A stretch of 9,956 nt of DNA. Origin: Bacillota bacterium. Lineage in GTDB: Bacteria > Bacillota > Clostridia > Acetivibrionales > DSM-2933. The stretch is from NCBI GenBank assembly GCA_023441845.1, contig JAEZNF010000218.1:1-9956 (forward strand), given 5' to 3'. Numbering within the stretch: position 1 is the stretch's first letter; every line of letters starts with the position of its first letter. Below the pieces are notes generated by a model. It saw nothing but the letters and a program-made list of their open reading frames with translations, was not told the DNA's origin and ran no database searches. Position numbers and translations under genes: made by a program. Positions 1 through 7,265 of the stretch are shown in pieces.

Positions 1-501
1 GCGCTTGCCAATATACCTGATGAAGCGGCCGGATTATTTAAGGGTTATAATCCTGATTTGAGCGTGGTATCGTGGGCGGTCCGGTTTACAGCTTCTTTTG
101 AAAATGTTTTCATGGTACTCAGCGGTATGAGCGATTATGGGCAGGTTGTTGACAATACCGGTTACATGCAGGACTTCAAGCCTTTGAATGATGAGGAAAG
201 AGAAATAATAAACAAGGCTGCCGGGATTATTAAAAGCAGTATTGCAATCCCATGTACTGCTTGCCGATACTGTGTGGATGGCTGCCCAAAGAATATACCT
301 ATACACAAATACTTTTCTTTGTATAATGAGCAGAAGAAGTATGGGCTGATTCCTTCCCACTCGGTGTACTACTCGAATCTGACGCAGGACTTTGGAAAAG
401 CTTGTGACTGTATCGGCTGTGAGCATTGCGAGCAGCACTGTCCGCAGCACATTGATATTATAGAACAGTTAAAAGCAGTTTCCGGGGTATTTGATACATA
501 A
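1..501 (+). CDS. Aldo/keto reductase with C-terminal ferredoxin-like [4Fe-4S] domain (5' truncated)
   Basis: Only the last 166 codons are present; the frame is open at base 1, so the start lies outside. The first ~75 residues look like the final strand and helices of an AKR TIM barrel: an SVVSWAVRF segment, then [17 protein letters not shown], typical of the closing part of this family. Two cysteine clusters follow, [12 protein letters not shown] and [12 protein letters not shown], each C-x2-C-x2-C-x3-CP, the usual ligand pattern for two [4Fe-4S] clusters. Members of this family are cytoplasmic oxidoreductases that presumably pass electrons between NAD(P)H or a substrate and the clusters; the substrate cannot be told from here. 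The gene ends at TAA 499-501 and is followed within 11 bases by a hairpin terminator, so it is the end of its transcript. The family call is firm, the physiological role unknown. Confidence 0.9.
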   Translation, partial: ALANIPDEAAGLFKGYNPDLSVVSWAVRFTASFENVFMVLSGMSDYGQVVDNTGYMQDFKPLNDEEREIINKAAGIIKSSIAIPCTACRYCVDGCPKNIPIHKYFSLYNEQKKYGLIPSHSVYYSNLTQDFGKACDCIGCEHCEQHCPQHIDIIEQLKAVSGVFDT

Positions 502-512
502 ATAATCGAAAA

Positions 513-584
513 GCACCCGGTAGTCGGTAACGCACCATATTTCCGGTTTACAGATGCGTTATGACTCCGGGTGTTATTTTTATA
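513..584 (+). terminator. Rho-independent terminator of the aldo/keto reductase gene
   Basis: Arms at about 513-534 and 555-574 pair over roughly 20 positions with minor mismatches: CACCCGG pairs with CCGGGTG at the base and AACGCA with TGCGTT near the loop. The downstream arm runs into ATTTTTATATTT. It lies 11 bases after the stop codon, as expected for an intrinsic terminator. Confidence 0.85.
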
Positions 585-596
585 TTTAAAAACAGT

Positions 597-952
597 ATAC
601 ATTCCTATCGGCTTTTAGAAGCAACCCCCAAAAGTTTTACGGTAAAGGCTTCACCTCTCTCTTACTGGAAAGTAAAACTAATTACCTCTTGTTTTTCCAG
701 GCCGACAGATATAAACAGCTGGTTGGACGGCGGCCAATATGCTTACAGCCGAGGCTTGACAATTGGTTATGATGCTGCAATCGGAAATGGTGCAATGAAA
801 TTAGGTGTTGACTATTAACAGGATTCCGCTGCAACATGGAGTGAACCAAAGGTTATGTACACCTTTGCGGGGCAACGCAGCTTGAGGGTTATAACCAGTT
901 TTCATTTGACTTTATTTATGACCCTGCAAAGATGATCTTACAATTAACTTAG
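597..952 (+). pseudogene. Decayed fragment resembling a carbohydrate-binding module
   Basis: No intact gene fits here, but two adjacent frames carry protein-like sequence that reads on logically. One frame encodes a stretch ending WLDGGQYAYSRGLTIGYD...GAMKLGVDY, stopped by TAA at 816-818. The same frame continues with QDSAATWSEPKVMYTFAG. At the G-run 868-872 the sense moves to another frame, giving ATQLEGYNQFSFDFIYDPAKM, then LQLT and TAG at 950-952. Adding one G to that run would join the two parts. The mix of W, G, Y and alternating hydrophobic residues suggests a beta-sandwich carbohydrate-binding module, of the kind attached to clostridial mannanases as I recall them; the exact family is not assigned. 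There is no catalytic domain and no convincing ribosome site: the only ATG upstream in this frame (561) lies inside the terminator hairpin. The 5' limit is approximate. Confidence 0.5.
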
Positions 953-1203
953 AAAAGCAAACCCCCTTGACTTTTATTACATAATATGATTTTCTATATA
1001 TAACACTCATACTTTATCCACATTTACATTATAATTGTTATATATACATTTTTCGATAGTCATTTGATTATGTCAACGACAAATACTGCATACAGGGGCA
1101 ATTTACAAAAATTGCGCCAATACTCTTTTAAAACAGTGGGGAAACTACTTCTTAGTGTATTGTACGGTACATGAAATATATTATTGAAAAGGAGAGTTTT
1201 TTT
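953..1203 (+). other. AT-rich intergenic leader upstream of the phasin-like gene
   Basis: No coding sequence is seen. The stretch must contain the promoter for the downstream gene, but no good pair of -35 and -10 boxes stands out. A TTGACT at 967-972 lacks a well-spaced -10, and a TATAAT at 1030-1035 lacks a -35. Two small inverted repeats are visible: GCAATTT/AAATTGC at 1098-1104 and 1109-1115, and TGTAC-G-GTACA at 1161-1171. Either could be an operator, but nothing proves it. Confidence 0.4.
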
Positions 1204-1542
1204 ATGACAAGTCTAATTGAAAAATCAATTAATTTGGGATTCGGCCTTTTTGCATATTCAAGAGAAAAAGTTGAAGATTTGGTAGAAGAACTTGTGAACA
1301 AGGGTGAGGTTGCAAGAAAAGACGCCCGGCAGTTTGCAGGTGAACTGGTAAAAAGAGGGGAAGAACAAAGGAATGAATTAAAAAAACTGATTAAGGATGA
1401 GGTAACTGAAGCTTTAAATTATGTGAACGTGGCAAAGAGGGATGATATAGTCACCAAGGACGAAATCAGCCGGATTGTAAGAGAACAAGTTATGTTGGTG
1501 CTGCAGGAACAGGGACTTGCTAAAGACGTAAATGCAAAATAA
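1204..1542 (+). CDS. Small phasin-like coiled-coil protein paired with the UbiB kinase
   Basis: A 112-residue, highly charged protein. A short hydrophobic start (SINLGFGLFAYSREKVEDLV) leads into a long amphipathic helix rich in E, K and R, and the end (DEISRIVREQVMLVLQEQG) also looks helical. This is the layout of the PhaF/phasin-like family often labelled polyhydroxyalkanoate granule-associated. No cysteines, signal peptide or enzyme motif are seen. The start at 1204 is chosen over an in-frame ATG at 1171 because AAAAGGAG at 1187-1194 sits 9 bases before it, whereas 1171 has no ribosome site. It lies 156 bases upstream of the UbiB-type gene on the same strand, and I recall similar pairings in other Firmicutes, so it may help that kinase at the membrane rather than coat polymer granules. 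Family call moderate; role inferred. Confidence 0.75.
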   Translation: MTSLIEKSINLGFGLFAYSREKVEDLVEELVNKGEVARKDARQFAGELVKRGEEQRNELKKLIKDEVTEALNYVNVAKRDDIVTKDEISRIVREQVMLVLQEQGLAKDVNAK

Positions 1543-1561
1543 GCACAGCGAAGCTTTATCA

Positions 1562-1627
1562 TACCCGGTTAATGCACGTGCAGGAACAGCGAAAAGCCGG
1601 CTGATATTATTGTGAATTAGCCGGGTA
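1562..1627 (+). repeat. Long-range inverted repeat between the phasin-like and UbiB genes
   Basis: TACCCGGTTAAT (1562-1573) pairs with ATTAGCCGGGTA (1616-1627) over 12 positions; the only non-Watson-Crick position is a G-U wobble. The 42-base interior includes GCCGGC. The downstream arm is followed by AGAACGACAGG, not a T-run, so it does not look like a simple terminator. It could be an mRNA processing or stability element, or a partial attenuator between the two genes. Confidence 0.5.
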
Positions 1628-1650
1628 AGAACGACAGGCATTGTTAACCC

Positions 1651-1678
1651 TTGATTAAACAGTTAATGATAGTATAGG
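1651..1678 (+). promoter_or_regulatory. Weak candidate sigma-A promoter for the UbiB-type gene
   Basis: TTGATT at 1651-1656 and TATAGG at 1673-1678 are separated by 16 bases, each matching four of six consensus positions. Transcription would begin only about 15 bases before the ATG at 1699, leaving a very short leader with no strong Shine-Dalgarno site. Co-transcription with the gene upstream is equally possible. Confidence 0.25.
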
Positions 1679-1698
1679 GATTATATGGTGATAAGAGT

Positions 1699-3372
1699 AT
1701 GATTAGTGTCGGAAGATACAGACAAATCATAGCAGTTTTTATGAAGCACGGTTTCGGATTACTCCTGGATCAGCTTGGTATTCTTCATTATCTGAAGACA
1801 AAAAAAGGAATTTCGAATACCGGAGTGAGATATGACAGTTCAAGGCTTTCTACAGGAGAAAGACTGCGGTTATCCCTGGAAGAGCTGGGGCCGACATTTA
1901 TCAAACTCGGACAGATTTTAAGTACAAGATCTGACATTTTTTCCGCTGATATTGTAGAAGAGCTTAAAAAGCTTCAGGATTCAGTGCCGTCAATTTCATT
2001 TTCAGAAGTGAAAGCAGTAATAGAAGAAGAATTTGAAGATAAATTGGAAAATATTTATAAAGAATTTGATGAGACGCCGGTGGCAGCGGCTTCGATATCA
2101 CAGGTTCACCGTGCAAAACTTATTTCGGGAAAACCGGTAGCGGTTAAGGTTCAGAGACCGGGGATTGAAAAAAGCATTAACATGGATTTAAACATATTAA
2201 AAGACCTGGCAAGCTTTATTGACCACCATACTCAGTACGGGAAATTGTACGATTGCGGCGGCATGGTGCTTGAGTTTGAAAATACAATAAGAAATGAGCT
2301 GGACTTTACCAGGGAAGCGGAAAATATCGAGGTCTTTAAAAGGAATTTTGCTAAAGATGAAGGTGTTACGGTTCCGGGTGTAAAATGGATTTATACTGCA
2401 AAGCGTATTCTCACCATGGACTATATTGAGGGTATCCGTGTGGATGACTTTCCTGCATTGGAGCTTGCCGGTATTGATAGGACGGTACTTGCCAAGAAAC
2501 TTGCAAGATCAATATGCAACCAGATATTGAGGGACGGCTTTTTCCATGCAGACCCTCATCCGGGAAACATTAAGGTTCTGCCGGATGGCACTGTTATATT
2601 CCTGGATTTGGGGATGGTAGGGTGCCTTAATGAATCACGGAAAAAAATGATTTCGGACTTATTCATTGGGGTGGCCTCAAAGGACAGCAGGTTGGTTGTC
2701 AAGTCTATTATCAGTATGGAAACAATGCCCGATCGAAGCAATATAAAGAGGTTCGAAAAAGATGTGGACAAAATTATTGATAAGTATTTGACAATGTCCT
2801 TGAACGAGATAAAAATTGACAGTCTGCTTAATGAGATCTTCAATATTGCGTTTATAAACCATATAAAGATTCCCAGTGAATTTGCTTTATTAGCCAAGAC
2901 CCTCGGAACCCTTCAGGGCTTACTGGAAAAGATGGCCCCCGATCTCAATACCCTTGATGTGGCAAAACCCATTGCAAAAAAGCTTATACTTCAATCCTTT
3001 TCTGTAGAGAAAATAGGAAAGGACATTAAAAAAAGTCTGTGGAGATACAAGGATCTGTTAACGGAGATTCCATCTGCACTTCTGAACCTCTTGGCGAAAA
3101 TGGATGGAGAGGACTTTGCCGTCAAAATGGAGATAAAAGGTTTAAACACTATTCAGAAACGATTGGAAAGGGCAATTAACAGAATGTCCTTTAGCGTGGT
3201 TCTGCTGGCTGTAAGTATTATTATTACAGGAATCATTATAGGCTCCAGTTTAAGTGCAGGAGAAGGAAGTGAATTATATTTCCTGAACGTTACCATTTTG
3301 AAAGCAGGACTTTTAATAGCTATAATTATTGTTTTATGGCTTATTATTTCGATGTTCAGGTCAGGACGCTGA
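1699..3372 (+). CDS. ubiB: UbiB/ABC1/AarF-family atypical protein kinase, membrane anchored
   Basis: 557 residues, the usual size for bacterial UbiB-type proteins. Family motifs appear in order: KLGQ at 69-72 in the N-terminal extension that covers the active site; the Ala-rich AAAS at 129-132 that replaces a normal P-loop; the invariant lysine in VAVKV (K150); ExD at E200-D202; the catalytic loop HADPHPGN at 283-290; and the metal-binding DLG at 303-305. Two hydrophobic segments near the C-terminus (about 496-518 and 533-553) should anchor it in the membrane with the kinase domain in the cytoplasm. Relatives support ubiquinone synthesis in respiring bacteria and act as ATPases or kinases; a Clostridium of this kind is not expected to make ubiquinone, so its role here is open and may concern membrane lipids or isoprenoids. 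ATG 1699 is the first start after an in-frame stop at 1675, but its ribosome site is poor. All key residues are present. Confidence 0.93.
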   Translation: MISVGRYRQIIAVFMKHGFGLLLDQLGILHYLKTKKGISNTGVRYDSSRLSTGERLRLSLEELGPTFIKLGQILSTRSDIFSADIVEELKKLQDSVPSISFSEVKAVIEEEFEDKLENIYKEFDETPVAAASISQVHRAKLISGKPVAVKVQRPGIEKSINMDLNILKDLASFIDHHTQYGKLYDCGGMVLEFENTIRNELDFTREAENIEVFKRNFAKDEGVTVPGVKWIYTAKRILTMDYIEGIRVDDFPALELAGIDRTVLAKKLARSICNQILRDGFFHADPHPGNIKVLPDGTVIFLDLGMVGCLNESRKKMISDLFIGVASKDSRLVVKSIISMETMPDRSNIKRFEKDVDKIIDKYLTMSLNEIKIDSLLNEIFNIAFINHIKIPSEFALLAKTLGTLQGLLEKMAPDLNTLDVAKPIAKKLILQSFSVEKIGKDIKKSLWRYKDLLTEIPSALLNLLAKMDGEDFAVKMEIKGLNTIQKRLERAINRMSFSVVLLAVSIIITGIIIGSSLSAGEGSELYFLNVTILKAGLLIAIIIVLWLIISMFRSGR

Positions 3373-3469
3373 AATAGAGGCTGCATCTTCATAATTATAT
3401 TATGCGTAACGAATATATATAAATCCGAAAATTAGTTTACATTAAAAAATTTAGTTTTAGTGATATTGT

Positions 3470-3531
3470 ATTAAGGAAATTGAAGCGCGATCTAAAATTT
3501 TTATCGCATTCAATCTAATTCCTTAATTTTG
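3470..3531 (+). terminator. Hairpin terminator candidate downstream of the UbiB-type gene
   Basis: ATTAAGGAA at 3470-3478 pairs with TTCCTTAAT at 3519-3527. After a four-base bulge (CTAA) on the 3' side, ATTGAA pairs with TTCAAT and CGAT with ATCG towards an AT-rich loop. TTTT follows the 3' arm. It lies about 98 bases after the UbiB stop codon. The bulge and short T-run make it weaker than the other terminators here. Confidence 0.5.
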
Positions 3532-3569
3532 TGGTCCGAATCCCCTGAAATTTATGAATTACAGACCTC

Positions 3570-3621
3570 TAAATCAAAACATAAAAATGACGTCAACCAT
3601 AATTGAGTGATTGACGTCATT
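3570..3621 (-). terminator. Terminator of the GH9 cellulase gene
   Basis: AATGACGTCAA (3586-3596) and TTGACGTCATT (3611-3621) form an 11-bp perfect stem with a 14-base loop. Read on the minus strand, the stem comes 77 bases after the cellulase stop and is followed by TTTTATGTTTTGATTT. The plus-strand side (ATTTATATTTTTCC) is also T-rich, so it may work in both directions. Confidence 0.7.
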
Positions 3622-3698
3622 GAGAATTTATATTTTTCCGCTGTCTACTTGGCAGGGAGCAATCCAACATAAGGAATGCAGGGTTTATATTGCTGCTA

Positions 3699-6098
3699 TT
3701 AGTAATCTTTGAATGTTTTATTGAAATGTCCTGCAACTATCATAATATCGGTCATATTTATGGCTCCGTCGACATTGATATCAGAATCCAGAACATACAT
3801 GGGGCTACCTTTTCTTGTGTTAAAGGAAGCTGCTATGTTCATTATGTCAGAGAAGTTTATTGCACCATCCTGTTTTCCGTTTATTACCATGTCGCCGGCC
3901 CATAAACATATAGGTGCGTTCATTGTACTCACTTGAACATCCTTTGTGACGGAAATACCTTTGAGTTCGCGGTATAGGTACGCAGGCTTACTTATTTTAA
4001 GGGTGTAATCGGAATCGCTTTTGGGAACACCTGTTATCTCGAAATACCCGTCCTTATCGGTTAAAGCTGAAAGGGAGGTACCGGAAATTTCCACTTTAAA
4101 GCCTGGCTTCACAGTTGGTGCATCGCCTGATCCCTTCAAAAAATCAGGGGCAACATAACCTGAAATCTTAAATCCTTTAGCGGGTGTAGATTTAGGTGTA
4201 GGAGACGGCGCTACAGAAGGTTTGCCACCAAATGGGTCCTTTCCGGAAACCATGACACCATCTTTATAAATCGGGATGTTTTCCAGTGTTTTGTATTCGT
4301 CGCCTATTCCTTCATGGGAAAAGTCATTGGAAGAATTCCAGAGTTTGTTTTCATAATAGTAAACCGCAAACTGCACATAAGTTCTAGCGTATACAGGTTT
4401 AGGGAAAGATATTTCTACATAATAGATATTCTCATCCTCTTCGCATTGTTTAAGTGAAGATATTTCGGCATCGGCAGGCGAATAATACACCTTTGTAACG
4501 AATTTATTCATATCGATTTCCGCATCGGCATACTCAGACAGGTCGATATAATACCTGCAGGATAAACCCGGCTCGTATTGAGGAGGCGATGTAATAATAT
4601 TATACATATTAAGGTCAACTGTAACACCGTTCGAATCTTCTTCATATATCTTAGCGTCTGAATAGTATTGAGGCGGTTCGCCTTCAATACCGGGAGTGTC
4701 TTCGGGCATCTGCCCTTCCCCAAAATATTTGGACATACCTGCCAGTGCACCAACAAATCCTGCATTGTAGTCCAGTCCGGTTTCTGAGTAGACATACTCA
4801 TCAACGACGTCATGATATTCATCCTTCATATCGGCGCCTCCCACAAGAGCACCATATAAGATATGTCTTTGAGGGGATAGCTTCGTTTCATCTGCAGGTG
4901 GACCCTCAAGCCTTCCGCTTGCGGCTCTGTGATGTGGGAATTTGGGATAATTATCTCCGAAACCAACCATATAAGACATATTATTGGGATTATCACCCAG
5001 AATATAGTCAATCTGATTTTTTGCAAAGTCAAGACATTTCTTGTCACCTGAATATTTATAGTTAACAAGCTGAACCATTGCATCTGCTGCCGGATACTTA
5101 CATACACCCCAGCTATCCAGGTATTTTAAGCCTCCCGGGGTAGTCTTTAATCTGCTCTGCCAGTAATTCAGGTGATCTTCATTAATTTCTTTATACAAGG
5201 GATTGGATGAAAGTGTAGCCAGCTTGGTAAATACTCCTGTCAAAACATAATCCCAGCATTGGGTCCAATTGTCGTTAAAGGAGTTTCCGCCTGTGATTCC
5301 TTTCTCAACCATAAGCTTATCGACATTTTCCATGTATGTATTATCATTTGTAGCAACATAAAGCCAGATTGATCCCCACATAAGTTCGTCCAGATATGTT
5401 CTTGGGAGATAATAGCTTTGTGCTTTACTGTTTCCTCTGTAGGTCATACCGAAGGTATAAAGGTCTTTAGCATAAGTCAGGCATTTTTCTGCATATTCCT
5501 TATCCCTGTCCTTGTAGTTCAAATACATGAGAGCCAATGCAGCTGCCGCATCGCCGGCTACATCCGAACCGGGGTCTTCAGGTGTTGCAGCATAATAAGT
5601 AGGCCTGTCGTTTGTTTGGAGTTCGGGAGGTCCCCAGTATTGATGGTCCACATCACCGTCACCACACTGGTAGTAAAATGTTTTCTTATCAGGGAAGCAT
5701 TTAATAAAGTAATCACAGAAATGCTTTAAAATATTAAGCATATATCCGTCCTGTCCCTTTTCAATAAAAACATCTGAGAATTCGTAGTAAGCCCATGCAA
5801 GAGTGGAAGCTGAAGCACACTGCGGCAAGCCGAATTTTACATGGTCTCCACAGTCATGAAATCCTCCGGTCAAATCCAGTCCTACATCTTTCCCGTCGTC
5901 AACATGGCAGGGACCGCGCCATTTTAGCCTGTTGTTTCCTGCATCGGGACCACACCAGTTCGCTTCATAGAATAGAATTGATTTGGCGAATGCATCAACG
6001 TAGTTGAAATCTGTCTTATCCGCAGCTATAGCTGACTGCGGAATTATGCCTACCAGGAAAACGGCAAGCAAAACCAGTACACTTATTCTTTTTCTCAT
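3699..6098 (-). CDS. Secreted GH9 endoglucanase with CBM3c and scaffoldin-type X-module plus type II dockerin
   Basis: 799 residues. A signal peptide (basic start, hydrophobic core, likely cut after A25/A26) is followed by a GH9 catalytic module at about 29-460. The general-base motif is HDCGDH (D82, D85), the PHHRAASG motif is at 388-395, and the catalytic acid is E439 in YSETGLDYNAGF. A family 3c carbohydrate-binding module spans about 478-622 (RYYIDLSEY, YYVEISF, NDFS, IPIYKDGVMVSG), the usual partner that feeds a cellulose chain to GH9 processive endoglucanases. A PSPTPKSTP linker leads to an X-module (about 643-730; ISGYVAPDF, DGYFEITGVP, YTLKIS) and a dockerin (about 731-799). These last two resemble the C-terminus of scaffoldin CipA, a type II pair, more than the type I dockerins of most enzymes. 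Loop 2 is canonical (D773, N775, D777, N781, D784); loop 1 carries an apparent 4-residue insertion. Start ATG 6096-6098 has AAGGGGGG (6105-6112) six bases ahead. It is probably monocistronic, with a terminator on each side. Confidence 0.95.
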   Translation of the reverse strand: MRKRISVLVLLAVFLVGIIPQSAIAADKTDFNYVDAFAKSILFYEANWCGPDAGNNRLKWRGPCHVDDGKDVGLDLTGGFHDCGDHVKFGLPQCASASTLAWAYYEFSDVFIEKGQDGYMLNILKHFCDYFIKCFPDKKTFYYQCGDGDVDHQYWGPPELQTNDRPTYYAATPEDPGSDVAGDAAAALALMYLNYKDRDKEYAEKCLTYAKDLYTFGMTYRGNSKAQSYYLPRTYLDELMWGSIWLYVATNDNTYMENVDKLMVEKGITGGNSFNDNWTQCWDYVLTGVFTKLATLSSNPLYKEINEDHLNYWQSRLKTTPGGLKYLDSWGVCKYPAADAMVQLVNYKYSGDKKCLDFAKNQIDYILGDNPNNMSYMVGFGDNYPKFPHHRAASGRLEGPPADETKLSPQRHILYGALVGGADMKDEYHDVVDEYVYSETGLDYNAGFVGALAGMSKYFGEGQMPEDTPGIEGEPPQYYSDAKIYEEDSNGVTVDLNMYNIITSPPQYEPGLSCRYYIDLSEYADAEIDMNKFVTKVYYSPADAEISSLKQCEEDENIYYVEISFPKPVYARTYVQFAVYYYENKLWNSSNDFSHEGIGDEYKTLENIPIYKDGVMVSGKDPFGGKPSVAPSPTPKSTPAKGFKISGYVAPDFLKGSGDAPTVKPGFKVEISGTSLSALTDKDGYFEITGVPKSDSDYTLKISKPAYLYRELKGISVTKDVQVSTMNAPICLWAGDMVINGKQDGAINFSDIMNIAASFNTRKGSPMYVLDSDINVDGAINMTDIMIVAGHFNKTFKDY

Positions 6099-6104
6099 TT
6101 TGTA

Positions 6105-6162
6105 CCCCCCTTATTTCTCCGTGGTCGGTTAATAAAGCCGATACTGCTGATTAAGTATTATA
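6105..6162 (-). promoter_or_regulatory. Leader of the cellulase gene: candidate -10 box and strong ribosome site
   Basis: On the minus strand, TATAAT occupies 6162-6157 and AAGGGGGG 6112-6105, six bases before the start codon. The hexamer 17 bases upstream of TATAAT reads GGAATG, unlike the sigma-A -35 consensus. The promoter may therefore depend on an activator or be read by an alternative sigma factor, but no specific sigma motif was recognised. The ribosome site is secure; the promoter is tentative. Confidence 0.4.
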
Positions 6163-6273
6163 TCGTCACTTTAAAAACGCATTCCGTTATATAGAATATA
6201 AAACTAAAAATTTTATATATCTTTAATTTCTATTTTATATGATAACTGCGTTTTGTTCTACCTTTTTGTTCTA

Positions 6274-6320
6274 AAAAAATCCTGAAATCTCAATAATTTA
6301 ACGAGATTTCAGGATTTTTT
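6274..6320. terminator. Perfect 18-bp bidirectional terminator hairpin
   Basis: AAAAAATCCTGAAATCTC (6274-6291) and its exact reverse complement (6303-6320) enclose an 11-base loop. On the minus strand the hairpin follows the chemoreceptor fragment's stop by 54 bases and ends in a T-run. The plus-strand side also ends in six Ts. It insulates the cellulase promoter from upstream transcription. Confidence 0.85.
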
Positions 6321-6345
6321 AAGTAGATATCTCCAGAAGAAAAAA

Positions 6346-6386
6346 TGAACAGTGTTCAAAAGCAATTCACTCTTTAATTGCTTTTG
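6346..6386. repeat. Two abutting inverted repeats over the end of the chemoreceptor fragment
   Basis: TGAACA-G-TGTTCA occupies 6346-6358. It overlaps by two bases an 11-bp stem formed by CAAAAGCAATT (6357-6367) and AATTGCTTTTG (6376-6386), which spans the stop codon of the minus-strand frame. With the 18-bp terminator stem next door, three palindromes lie within 113 bases. The larger stem may serve as a further terminator or 3'-end stabiliser. Confidence 0.55.
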
Positions 6387-7159
6387 GCATTTGTTACTTG
6401 TTTTAAATGTCCACTTAATTCTTGTATTTCATTTATAAAATTACTTATTTGCTGTATTTGACTATTCTCATTTTCTATGGTTGCCGGTACTTCCTCGGTT
6501 GATGCTGAATTTTGCTGTGAGATACTTACCATATTTTCCATCTTACTTTGAACTTTCTCAAATTTCTCTACAACGTTTTTAATTTTATCCAAACCCTTTA
6601 TTATTTCTGTGTCGGTTTCACTGAATGCATCCATAATATCCTGAAAATAAGATGATATATTGTATATTATCTCTTTACCCTCTTTTGTTGCACTATCACC
6701 TTGATTTACCTTTTCATATGCTTCCTGGGACTTGGTGAACAATCCTGTTGTTACCTGCGTTATATCACTTACTATTCTTGTGCTTTGTTCAGCCAGCTTT
6801 CTTACTTCATCGGCAACGACAGCGAACCCTTTCCCGTGTTCTCCTGCACGAGCGGATTCTATAGCGGCATTAAGCGCCAATAGGTTTGTTTGCTCTGCAA
6901 TTTGTGTTATGTCTTCCGGTAGGGTATTAACTTTTGTCATACTTGTCTGAAGCTCAGATACGGTTGTATTGGCTGTAGCTATGGAATTGCTGATAATGCT
7001 TATCTGGTGATTCATTTGCTCTATTTTTTCCCAGCCTCTTCGCACTCTTTCGCTCATTACTTCAGCAGAATCCAATGATGAACCATGGTCTGCCATATAA
7101 GCCAAGAACTGCGTTAATGACGATGTGGTGCTGTAATGGTAATGGGAAATTATGACCAA
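6374..7159 (-). CDS. Methyl-accepting chemotaxis protein signalling domain, truncated (probable remnant)
   Basis: About 261 codons containing the cytoplasmic hairpin of a chemoreceptor. The conserved tip that contacts CheA and CheW is clear at about 84-126 ([39 protein letters not shown]), followed by a long coiled coil with a methylation-type stretch ([10 protein letters not shown]). Missing are the N-terminal sensor, both transmembrane helices and the HAMP domain that full receptors of 500-700 residues carry. Upstream the frame ends at once in TAA (7160-7162). The only start at the 5' end is TTG 7159, and neither it nor the ATG at 7096 has a ribosome site. Beyond it lies AT-rich non-coding DNA. 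Some positions before the tip look eroded. I read it as the 3' end of a lost receptor gene; a soluble receptor started from an unusual codon is the alternative. Confidence 0.75.
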   Translation of the reverse strand: MVIISHYHYSTTSSLTQFLAYMADHGSSLDSAEVMSERVRRGWEKIEQMNHQISIISNSIATANTTVSELQTSMTKVNTLPEDITQIAEQTNLLALNAAIESARAGEHGKGFAVVADEVRKLAEQSTRIVSDITQVTTGLFTKSQEAYEKVNQGDSATKEGKEIIYNISSYFQDIMDAFSETDTEIIKGLDKIKNVVEKFEKVQSKMENMVSISQQNSASTEEVPATIENENSQIQQISNFINEIQELSGHLKQVTNAKSN

Positions 7160-7265
7160 TTATATGACTATAGTAATATTTACTATTTACATAATACAAA
7201 GTAATATAGAAGTATAGTTTTTACTGTTAGGCCTGATAGCAATTTAAGAAACAGGAGCAATAATA

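Larger units (their letters stand above)
3373..3698. other. Convergent intergenic region between the UbiB-type and cellulase genes
   Basis: About 326 bases, very AT-rich, without a credible gene on either strand. The two flanking genes point towards each other, and the stretch holds two hairpins listed separately. Nothing else was recognised: no tRNA, promoter pair or mobile-element end. Confidence 0.6.

Noticed and set aside
561..818. An 85-codon plus-strand frame starting with ATG just after the reductase gene
   Set aside because: Its ATG lies inside the terminator hairpin and has no ribosome site; only its second half is protein-like and it joins a frame beyond the stop, so it is part of a decayed gene, not a small intact one.
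1171..1203. Upstream ATG at 1171 as the start of the phasin-like protein
   Set aside because: No Shine-Dalgarno sequence precedes it, whereas AAAAGGAG sits correctly before ATG 1204.
3586..3621. Paired TGACGTCA motifs as a regulator-binding site
   Set aside because: Their position after the cellulase stop and the T-rich flank on the minus strand are better explained by a terminator stem.
4745..5065. Long plus-strand frames opposite the cellulase, here and at 5418-5729
   Set aside because: They lie antisense to a well-supported GH9 gene, lack ribosome sites and show no domain-like composition.
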